From positions 62,001 to 126,000 of the forward strand of contig NZ_VIVL01000011.1 in the NCBI RefSeq assembly GCF_007828835.1: a stretch of DNA of 64,000 nucleotides, written 5' to 3'. This DNA is from Variovorax beijingensis. Lineage in GTDB: Bacteria; Pseudomonadota; Gammaproteobacteria; Burkholderiales; Burkholderiaceae_C. The position numbers were made by a program, and so were the translations under genes. Numbering within the stretch: position 1 is the first letter of the stretch; each line of letters begins with the position of its first letter. The notes beneath the pieces were generated by a model, which saw only the letters and a list, made by a program, of their open reading frames with translations, had not been told where the DNA came from and made no database searches. Shown one piece after another: positions 57,228-64,000 of this stretch.

Positions 57228-57587
57228 ATGGCAACGAGAATTCCCAAGACTCCCAGCACTCCGCCGGCCCAGAAACCGGCCGGGGACGACGGAGATTCGG
57301 TCGTTCTGGAGCGGCGGCCGCAGAAAACCGCACCGCCCCAGATGTACCAGGTCGTCATGCTGAACGACGACTACACGCCCATGGAGTTCGTGATCGTCGT
57401 GCTGCAGGAATATTTCAACAAGGATCGCGAAACCGCGACCCAGATCATGCTCAAGATCCACCTCGATGGCCGTGGTGTTTGTGGGGTCTATTCCCGCGAC
57501 CTGGCGGCCACCAAGGTCAATCAGGTGATGGAGGCCGCGCACCAGGCCGGGCATCCGCTGCAATGCGTCAGCGAGCCCATTGCGTGA
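57228..57587 (+). CDS. clpS: ATP-dependent Clp protease adaptor ClpS
   Basis: Delivers N-degron substrates to ClpAP; 119 residues. Disordered N-terminal tail, then VVMLNDDYTPMEFVIVVLQ (about 43-61), the N-degron binding pocket with the Asn-Asp-Asp pattern, and HLDGRGVCGVYSRDLAATKV. ATG 57228 gives the usual start; the longer frame to 57159 is unconserved. Precedes clpA. Confidence 0.95.
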   Translation: MATRIPKTPSTPPAQKPAGDDGDSVVLERRPQKTAPPQMYQVVMLNDDYTPMEFVIVVLQEYFNKDRETATQIMLKIHLDGRGVCGVYSRDLAATKVNQVMEAAHQAGHPLQCVSEPIA

Positions 57588-57654
57588 ACCAGTTGAATTG
57601 CGCGCGCTCAAACCCATCTGAGAATTTATTTACAGCAAGGCAAAAGGAAATCAC

Positions 57655-59976
57655 ATGATTGCCCAGGAACTGGAAGTCAGCTTGCACATGGCCTTCGTCG
57701 AGGCCAGGCAGCAGCGCCACGAGTTCATCACCGTGGAGCATCTGTTGCTCGCTTTGCTGGACAACCCGAGCGCCGCAGAGGTCCTGCGCGCCTGCTCGGC
57801 CAACGTCGACGACCTGCGGGCGTCGCTCACCAACTTCATCAAGGACAACACGCCCCAGGTGGCGGGTACCGACGATGTAGACACCCAGCCGACGCTGGGT
57901 TTCCAGCGCGTGATCCAGCGCGCCATCATGCATGTGCAGTCCACCGGCAACGGCAAGAAGGAAGTCACCGGTGCCAACGTGCTGGTGGCGATCTTCGGCG
58001 AGAAGGACTCGCACGCGGTGTACTACCTCCACCAGCAGGGCGTGACCCGCCTGGATGTGGTGAACTTCATTGCCCACGGCATCAAGAAGAGCGATCCGCC
58101 CGAGGCCGTCAAGGGCAGCAGCGAATCGCCTTCGGGCGAGGGTGAAGAAGGCGGCGCGGAAAAGAACGAGAAGGCTTCGCCGCTCGAGCAGTTCACGCAG
58201 AACCTCAATCAGCTTGCCAAGGACGGCAAGATCGATCCGCTGATCGGCCGCGAATACGAGGTCGAGCGCGTGATCCAGATCCTGTGCCGCCGGCGCAAGA
58301 ACAACCCGCTGCTGGTGGGTGAGGCCGGGGTGGGCAAGACCGCCATCGCCGAGGGCCTGGCCTGGCGCATCACGCAGACCGACGTGCCCGAGATCCTCGC
58401 CGAGGCGCAGGTCTATTCGCTCGACATGGGCGCGCTGCTGGCCGGCACCAAGTACCGCGGCGATTTCGAGCAGCGCCTGAAGGGCGTGCTCAAGTCGCTC
58501 AAGGACAAGCCGAACGCGATCCTGTTCATCGACGAGATCCACACCCTGATCGGTGCGGGCGCAGCCTCGGGCGGCACGCTCGACGCGTCGAACCTGCTGA
58601 AGCCGGCGCTCTCGAGCGGCCAGCTCAAGTGCATCGGCGCCACCACCTTCAGCGAATACCGCGGCATCTTCGAGAAGGACGCGGCCCTGTCGCGCCGTTT
58701 CCAGAAGGTCGACGTGGTCGAGCCGACGGTGCAGGAAACCGTCGACATCCTGAAGGGCCTGAAGTCGCGTTTCGAAGAGCACCATGGCGTCAAGTACGCA
58801 GTGGCGGCCCTGCAGGCCGCGGCCGAGCTGAGCGCCAAGTACATCAACGACCGCCACCTGCCCGACAAGGCCATCGACGTGATCGACGAGGCCGGCGCTG
58901 CCCAGCGCATCCTGCCGGCGAACAAGCGCAAGAAGACCATCAGCAAGACCGAGGTCGAGGACATCGTCGCGAAGATCGCGCGCATTCCCCCGGCCAACGT
59001 CAGCAACGACGACCGCGGCAAGCTGCAGACGATCGAGCGCGACCTCAAGAGCGTGGTGTTCGGCCAGGACAAGGCGCTCGAGGTGCTGGCTTCGGCCGTC
59101 AAGATGGCGCGCTCGGGCCTCGGCCGCGAGGACAAGCCGATCGGTTCGTTCCTGTTCAGCGGCCCCACCGGCGTCGGCAAGACCGAAGCGGCCAAGCAGC
59201 TGGCCTACATCATGGGCATCGAGCTCATCCGCTTCGACATGTCCGAATACATGGAGCGCCATGCGGTGAGCCGGCTGATCGGCGCGCCTCCGGGCTACGT
59301 CGGGTTCGACCAGGGCGGCCTGCTGACCGAAGCCATCACGAAGAAGCCGCACGCGGTGCTGCTGCTCGACGAAATCGAGAAGGCGCATCCGGACATCTTC
59401 AACGTGCTGCTGCAGGTCATGGACCACGGCACCCTGACGGACAACAACGGACGCAAGGCCGACTTCCGCAACGTGATCATCGTGATGACCACCAACGCGG
59501 GTGCCGAGACCATGAACAAGGCGACCATCGGCTTCACCAACCCACGCCAGGCGGGCGACGAGATGGCCGACATCAAGCGCCTGTTCACGCCGGAGTTCCG
59601 CAACCGCCTGGACGCGATCGTGAGCTTCAAGGCGCTCGACGAGCAGATCATCCTGCGCGTGGTCGACAAGTTCCTGCTGCAGCTGGAAACGCAGCTGGCC
59701 GAGAAGAAGGTCGACGTCACTTTCAGCGATGGCCTGCGCAAGCACCTGGCGAAGAAGGGCTTCGATCCGCTGATGGGCGCCCGCCCGATGCAGCGGCTGA
59801 TCCAGGACACGATCCGCCGTGCGCTGGCCGACGAGCTGCTGTTCGGACGCCTGATCGATGGCGGCCGTCTGTCGGTCGACATCGACGACAAGGGCGAAGT
59901 GCAGCTGGACATCCAGCCGCTGCCGAAGAAGGAAGGCAAGTCCAAGCCCGAAGCCGAGGAAGCTGCTGCTGGATAA
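57655..59976 (+). CDS. clpA: ATP-dependent Clp protease ATP-binding subunit ClpA
   Basis: AAA+ unfoldase for ClpP; 773 residues. N-terminal repeat domain (about 1-150), first AAA module with GEAGVGKT (about 222-229), second with GPTGVGKT (about 503-510), and the C-terminal D2-small domain. Acidic linker rich in Glu near 158-175. A good ribosome binding site (AAAAGGA) precedes the ATG. ClpP is not in this window. Followed by a strong terminator. Confidence 0.97.
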   Translation: MIAQELEVSLHMAFVEARQQRHEFITVEHLLLALLDNPSAAEVLRACSANVDDLRASLTNFIKDNTPQVAGTDDVDTQPTLGFQRVIQRAIMHVQSTGNGKKEVTGANVLVAIFGEKDSHAVYYLHQQGVTRLDVVNFIAHGIKKSDPPEAVKGSSESPSGEGEEGGAEKNEKASPLEQFTQNLNQLAKDGKIDPLIGREYEVERVIQILCRRRKNNPLLVGEAGVGKTAIAEGLAWRITQTDVPEILAEAQVYSLDMGALLAGTKYRGDFEQRLKGVLKSLKDKPNAILFIDEIHTLIGAGAASGGTLDASNLLKPALSSGQLKCIGATTFSEYRGIFEKDAALSRRFQKVDVVEPTVQETVDILKGLKSRFEEHHGVKYAVAALQAAAELSAKYINDRHLPDKAIDVIDEAGAAQRILPANKRKKTISKTEVEDIVAKIARIPPANVSNDDRGKLQTIERDLKSVVFGQDKALEVLASAVKMARSGLGREDKPIGSFLFSGPTGVGKTEAAKQLAYIMGIELIRFDMSEYMERHAVSRLIGAPPGYVGFDQGGLLTEAITKKPHAVLLLDEIEKAHPDIFNVLLQVMDHGTLTDNNGRKADFRNVIIVMTTNAGAETMNKATIGFTNPRQAGDEMADIKRLFTPEFRNRLDAIVSFKALDEQIILRVVDKFLLQLETQLAEKKVDVTFSDGLRKHLAKKGFDPLMGARPMQRLIQDTIRRALADELLFGRLIDGGRLSVDIDDKGEVQLDIQPLPKKEGKSKPEAEEAAAG

Positions 59977-60025
59977 GGCGGACCGGCAAAGCCGGTTCCG
60001 CGCTCTTCCTGGCAGTACCCAAAAG

Positions 60026-60055
60026 GCCGGTAGCATTCGCTGCCGGCTTTTTTTT
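60026..60055 (+). terminator. terminator after clpA
   Basis: GCCGGTAGC (60026-60034), ATTC, GCTGCCGGC (60039-60047), one G-T pair, followed by eight T. Confidence 0.88.
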
Positions 60056-60085
60056 GGCCGAAATCTATCCGTACGCAGTTTTACT

Positions 60086-61531
60086 TTGATCCTCCCCGAG
60101 CTCAGCCAGGAATGGAAAACCGGCCTCTCCCTGGCCTGGAGCGGCTATATCGCCGTGCTGTCGGTCTGGATCGTGATGCAGAAGCGCGCGCCGGTGTCCA
60201 CCATGAGCTGGATCCTGTCGCTCGCATTGCTGCCGTTCGCGGGCTTCGTCATCTATTACTTCCTCGGGCCGCAGCGCCTGCGCAAGCAGCGCGTCAGGCG
60301 CCTGCGCAGCCGCGCCAGCGCGCATACGCAGGCCGATCTGGCGCGCGTGCGCGACGCGGCGCAGAACGCGCCGCCGGCGCTGCAGCAGATGGCACGGCTG
60401 GGGACCGCGGCCTGTGGGCTGCCGGTGTCCAGCGCGACGGGCGTGGCGCTGCTTTCGGGCGGCGCGCGCACCTTCGATGCCATCTTCGACGCGGTGCGCG
60501 CGGCGCGCGACCACATCCATCTCGAGTACTACATCTTCGAGCCCGACAAGATCGGCACCGCGCTGCGCGACCTGCTGGTGGAGCGCGCCCGGCAGGGCGT
60601 GGCCGTGCGCCTGCTGCTCGACGCACTGGGCTCCAAGCGCATCGGCCGCAAGTTCATGGCGCCGCTGCATGCCGCGGGCGTGCAGGTTGCGCTCTTCCAC
60701 GACACGCGCATCGGCCGCCGTCTGCGCCCGGTGACCAACTACCGCACCCACCGCAAGATCGTCGTGTGCGACGGCCGCGTGGGCTTTACCGGTGGCGTCA
60801 ACATCACGGACGAGGAAGACAAGCGCACCCGGCCCGACGCCTACCATGACGTCCACCTGCGCATCGAGGGCAGCGCGGTGCGCTGGCTTCAGACCACCTT
60901 CCTCGAGGACTGGACCTATGCCACCGGCGAAGACCTCCGCGACATCGACCACCTGATGGGCGCGATGCTGCCGCAGGTCGAAGCCGGCGACATTCCCGTG
61001 CAGATCGTGACCAGCGGCCCGGACAACATGCTGGAGCCCATCCATCGCATGCACGTGGAGGCGATCCATTCGGCGAGCGAGCGGGCCTGGCTCACCACGC
61101 CGTACTTCGTGCCCGGCGAGCCCGCCATGATGGCGCTCACCAGCGCGGCGCTGCGCGGCGTGGACGTGCGCCTCCTGGTGCCGCGGCGCAGCGATTCGGC
61201 CATCGTGAGCGCGGCCGCGCGCTCCTACTTCGATGAGCTGATTGCGTCGGGAGTCAAGGTCTGGGAGTACAAGGCGCGCATGCTGCATTCCAAGACCTTG
61301 GTGGTCGACGACCATTGCGCGATGATCGGTACCGCGAATTTCGATAACCGCAGCTTCAGGCTCAATTTCGAAGTGAGCGCGGTGGTCTACGGTCCCGAAC
61401 TGGCACGCCCCCTGGCCGCGCAGTTCGAGACCGATCTCCACAGCTCCGGTGCGGTGCGCGCCCACCGGCCGCAGAGTTTCTGGCGCCGCCTCGGCGACGC
61501 GCTTGCACGATTGTTTTCCCCCTTGCTCTGA
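60086..61531 (+). CDS. cls: cardiolipin synthase
   Basis: Phospholipase-D-type enzyme joining two phosphatidylglycerols to cardiolipin; about 481 residues. Two N-terminal membrane helices (about 12-30, 40-58) and two HKD motifs: THRKIVVCDGRVGFTGGVN (about 220-238) and MLHSKTLVVDDHCAMIGTAN (about 398-417). Start taken at TTG 60086 (MILPELSQEW), because the frame further up runs into the clpA terminator and lacks a conserved start. The sbcB ATG follows its stop directly. The ribosome binding site is weak. Confidence 0.92.
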   Translation: MILPELSQEWKTGLSLAWSGYIAVLSVWIVMQKRAPVSTMSWILSLALLPFAGFVIYYFLGPQRLRKQRVRRLRSRASAHTQADLARVRDAAQNAPPALQQMARLGTAACGLPVSSATGVALLSGGARTFDAIFDAVRAARDHIHLEYYIFEPDKIGTALRDLLVERARQGVAVRLLLDALGSKRIGRKFMAPLHAAGVQVALFHDTRIGRRLRPVTNYRTHRKIVVCDGRVGFTGGVNITDEEDKRTRPDAYHDVHLRIEGSAVRWLQTTFLEDWTYATGEDLRDIDHLMGAMLPQVEAGDIPVQIVTSGPDNMLEPIHRMHVEAIHSASERAWLTTPYFVPGEPAMMALTSAALRGVDVRLLVPRRSDSAIVSAAARSYFDELIASGVKVWEYKARMLHSKTLVVDDHCAMIGTANFDNRSFRLNFEVSAVVYGPELARPLAAQFETDLHSSGAVRAHRPQSFWRRLGDALARLFSPLL

Positions 61532-62971
61532 ATGAACCACACCTTTCTCTGGCACGACTACGAAACTTTCGGCGCCGTGCCGCGCCGCGACCGGCCATCG
61601 CAGTTTGCCGCCATTCGCACCGACGCCGAGCTCAATGAGATCGGCGAGCCGCTGATGATTTATTGCAAGCCGGCGCCCGACTACCTGCCCAGCCCCGAGG
61701 CCTGCCTGATCACCGGCATCACGCCCCAGCTCTGCCTGGAGCGCGGCATCCCCGAGCATGCCTTTGCCGCGCAGATCGAGAAGGCCTTCTCGCAGCCCGG
61801 CACCATCGGCGTGGGCTACAACACCATCCGCTTCGACGACGAGGTCACGCGCTTCCTGTTCTGGCGCAACCTCATCGACCCGTACGCCCGCGAATGGCAG
61901 AACGACTGCGGCCGCTGGGACCTGCTGGACGTGGTGCGCCTCACCTATGCGCTGCGGCCCGACGGCATCGAGTGGCCGAAGAAGGAAGACGGCAAGCCCA
62001 GCTTCAAGCTCGAGGACCTGGCGCGCGCCAATGGCCTGCTGCACGAGTCCGCGCACGATGCGCTGTCCGACGTGCGCGCCACCATCGCACTGGCGCGGCT
62101 CATTCGCGAGCGCCAGCCCAAGCTGTTCGAATTCGCCTTCGGCCTGCACAAGAAGGACCGCGTTGCCAGCGAGCTCGGCCTGCCGGCCATGCGCGAGACG
62201 GCGCGGCCTTTCCTGCACGTATCGGGCATGTTCCCGGTCGAGCGCGGCTGCCTCGGCGTGATGTGGCCGCTCGCGAGCCATCCAACCAACAAGAACGAAC
62301 TGATCGCCTGGGACCTGGCCCACGACCCCAGCGAGCTGCGCGATCTGGACGTTGAGACTTTGCGCCTGCGCTTGTTCACGCGCACCGCCGACCTGCCTGA
62401 AGGCATGGTCCGCCTGCCGGTCAAGGGCATCCACCTGAACAAGTCGCCCATGGTCGTCGGCAACCTGCGCACGCTCGCGCCGGCCATGGCCGAGCGCTGG
62501 AACGTCGACCTCGATGCAGCGCTGCGCCATGCGGCCATTGCGCGCGACCTGCCCGACATGAGTGCCATCTGGTCGCAGGTGTACGCCCGCCCCAAGGAGG
62601 CGGTGCCCGATGTCGATGAGGACCTCTACGGCGGCTTCGTCGGCAATGGCGACCGGCGCCGACTGAACCAGCTGCGCGCGCTGTCGCCCGAGGAGCTCGC
62701 CAAGGACCGCACCGGCTTCGACGACGGGCGGCTCGAGGAAATCCTCTTTCGCTACCGCGCGCGCAACTGGCCCGAGCTGCTCAGCCCGGAAGAGGCCGAA
62801 CGCTGGGAGGCACTGCGCATCGCGCGGCTCTTCAAAGGCGAGGGCGGGGCGCGGACCATCGAGATGCTGTTCAGCGAAGTCGATGCGCTGTCCGAAACCG
62901 CCGACGAGCGGGGCGAAGAAATCCTGGGCGCGCTCTACGAGTACGCCGAGGCCATCGCGCCCGAAGCCTGA
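61532..62971 (+). CDS. sbcB: exodeoxyribonuclease I
   Basis: 3'-to-5' exonuclease on single-stranded DNA, used in recombination and repair; 479 residues. DEDDh catalytic residues: Asp9 and Glu11 in HDYETFG, then GVGYNTIRFDDEV, and ESAHDALSDVRATIAL with the His and last Asp (about 172-180). C-terminal SH3-like and helical domains present. Its ATG touches the cls stop codon (TGAATG), so translation is coupled to cls although the functions are unrelated. Confidence 0.96.
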   Translation: MNHTFLWHDYETFGAVPRRDRPSQFAAIRTDAELNEIGEPLMIYCKPAPDYLPSPEACLITGITPQLCLERGIPEHAFAAQIEKAFSQPGTIGVGYNTIRFDDEVTRFLFWRNLIDPYAREWQNDCGRWDLLDVVRLTYALRPDGIEWPKKEDGKPSFKLEDLARANGLLHESAHDALSDVRATIALARLIRERQPKLFEFAFGLHKKDRVASELGLPAMRETARPFLHVSGMFPVERGCLGVMWPLASHPTNKNELIAWDLAHDPSELRDLDVETLRLRLFTRTADLPEGMVRLPVKGIHLNKSPMVVGNLRTLAPAMAERWNVDLDAALRHAAIARDLPDMSAIWSQVYARPKEAVPDVDEDLYGGFVGNGDRRRLNQLRALSPEELAKDRTGFDDGRLEEILFRYRARNWPELLSPEEAERWEALRIARLFKGEGGARTIEMLFSEVDALSETADERGEEILGALYEYAEAIAPEA

Positions 62972-62975
62972 GACC

Positions 62976-64000
62976 CTAGGATCCGCGGCTCATCCAGCTG
63001 GTGGCCTGTGCGCGGCCTGGCAGATGCAGCGCGGCCGTCGCGGCCGGCGTTTCCGCCAGCAGGCGCCCCTTGCGAAAGACCTTGAGCCGCGTGGCGCGCA
63101 GCCGGATCGCCTCGACCGGGTCGCGCGCCTGCAGCAGCACGAAGCTCGCGTCGCAGCCCGCCTCGAGGCCGTAGCCTTCGAGGTGCATCACGCGCGCGGC
63201 GTTCGTGGTCACCGCCTCGAAGCACTGGCGGATGCCGGCCTGGCTGGTCATCTGCGCGACGTGCAGGCCCATGTGCGCCACCTCGAGCATGTCGCCCGAG
63301 CCCATGCCGTACCACGGGTCCATCACGCAGTCATGGCCGAAGGCGACGTTCACGCCGGCGGCCATCAGCTCGGGCACGCGCGTCATGCCGCGGCGCTTGG
63401 GATAGCTGTCGTGGCGGCCCTGCAGCGTGATGTTGATGAGCGGGTTGGAAACGACGCTGACGCCGCTTTGCGCAATCAGCGGCAGCAGCTTGCTCACATA
63501 GTAGTTGTCCATCGAATGCATCGAGGTGCAGTGCGAGCCCGTCACGCGGCCCTGCATGCCGAGGCGCCAGGTCTCGGCAGACAGCGTTTCGATGTGGCGC
63601 GAGAGCGGGTCGTCCGACTCATCGCAGTGCATGTCGACCAGCTTGCCGCGCTCGGCTGCAAGCTCCATCAGCAGCTTGACGCTGGCGGCGCCATCGGCCA
63701 TGGTGCGCTCGAAATGCGGAATCCCGCCGACCACGTCGACGCCCTTGTCGAGCGCGCGCTTCAGGTTGTCCACGCCGCCCGCCGAGCGCAGCACGCCATC
63801 CTGCGGAAAGGCCACGAGCTGCAGGTCGAGGTACGGCGCGACCTTGCGCTTGACCTCGAGCAGCGCATCGACCGCGAGCAGACTCGGGTCGCTCGTGTCC
63901 ACATGCGAGCGCACGGCCAGCAGGCCCTTGGCCACCGCCCAGTCGCAATAGGCCAGCGCACGCTCGATCAGCGCGTCGGCCGTGAGCAGCGGCTTGAGTT
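62976..64000 (-). CDS. cytosine-deaminase-like amidohydrolase (5' end cut by window)
   Basis: 341 residues of a metal-dependent amidohydrolase, starting beyond the right edge. VRSHVDTSDPSLLAVDALL resembles the CodA-type metal loop, DMHCDESDDPLSRHIETL has the His and Glu of the active site, and GSHCTSMHSM and AFGHDCVMDPWYGMGSGDML carry further His/Asp. The C-terminal part has the small beta domain (DASFVLLQARDPVEAIRL). Cytosine, guanidino compounds or related heterocycles are possible substrates. Upstream frame LKPLLTADALIERALAYCDW continues off the window. It is convergent with sbcB, 4 bp apart. Confidence 0.85.
   Translation of the reverse strand, partial: LKPLLTADALIERALAYCDWAVAKGLLAVRSHVDTSDPSLLAVDALLEVKRKVAPYLDLQLVAFPQDGVLRSAGGVDNLKRALDKGVDVVGGIPHFERTMADGAASVKLLMELAAERGKLVDMHCDESDDPLSRHIETLSAETWRLGMQGRVTGSHCTSMHSMDNYYVSKLLPLIAQSGVSVVSNPLINITLQGRHDSYPKRRGMTRVPELMAAGVNVAFGHDCVMDPWYGMGSGDMLEVAHMGLHVAQMTSQAGIRQCFEAVTTNAARVMHLEGYGLEAGCDASFVLLQARDPVEAIRLRATRLKVFRKGRLLAETPAATAALHLPGRAQATSWMSRGS

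Overview
The window is GC-rich, almost entirely coding DNA from a betaproteobacterial chromosome. The gene orders rpsB-tsf-pyrH-frr-uppS-cdsA-dxr-rseP-bamA-skp-lpxD-fabZ-lpxA-lpxB-rnhB, greA-DUF4149-yhbY-rlmE-ftsH-folP-glmM and exbB-exbD-lpxK-trm112-kdsB-adk, together with the protein style, point to Burkholderiales, family Comamonadaceae, most likely Variovorax or a close relative. This assignment is inferred from synteny and protein character, not from a database search. There is no insertion sequence, prophage, CRISPR array or rRNA operon; this is mainly core genome.

Layout. 1-8200: a partial DUF1232 protein, a tRNA-Leu(CAG) with its own terminator, RNase R (whose start codon is a puzzle), an SDR oxidoreductase, the NAD(P)HX repair enzyme Nnr, a DadA-like amino acid dehydrogenase and an amidase. 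8240-23730: a long plus-strand translation / isoprenoid / envelope block from rpsB to an rRNA/tRNA methyltransferase, in which ribosome production, undecaprenyl phosphate, CDP-diacylglycerol, MEP-pathway isoprenoids, outer-membrane protein assembly (RseP, BamA, Skp) and lipid A synthesis (LpxD, FabZ, LpxA, LpxB) are encoded together. 23800-28900: the carA-carB operon, split by an ORF6N-domain gene that carries a perfect inverted repeat. 28900-37600: a Kdo-hydroxylase-like oxygenase, greA, yhbY with a coupled glycosyltransferase, rlmE, ftsH, folP, glmM and a GNAT enzyme.

37680-45570: a minus-strand accessory catabolic cluster: 2-hydroxyacid dehydrogenase, MFS transporter, 3-hydroxyacyl-CoA dehydrogenase, crotonase, Crp/Fnr regulator, APH-type kinase and an acyl-CoA dehydrogenase of the ADGPDEVH subtype. 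The kinase plus dehydrogenase pair resembles the separated halves of ACAD10/ACAD11 and the LvaA/LvaC pair of 4-hydroxyacyl-CoA catabolism, and is my main functional hypothesis. 45650-52000: lexA with two operator-like sites, an L-asparaginase, adk, kdsB, a Trm112-like protein, lpxK, exbD and exbB. 52000-64000: xseA, sodB, a DUF192 protein, two paralogous small secreted proteins, icd with an unusual repeated operator-like upstream region, clpS-clpA, a cardiolipin synthase, exonuclease I (sbcB) and a partial cytosine-deaminase-like amidohydrolase.

The less ordinary observations are the ORF6N gene inside carAB, the kinase/dehydrogenase cluster, the missing conventional start codon of rnr, AT-rich palindromes inside dxr and the neighbouring methyltransferase gene, tandem 12-bp repeats upstream of icd, and two opposed DnaA-box-like 9-mers upstream of xseA. 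No clearly new multi-gene system such as a defence island was found.
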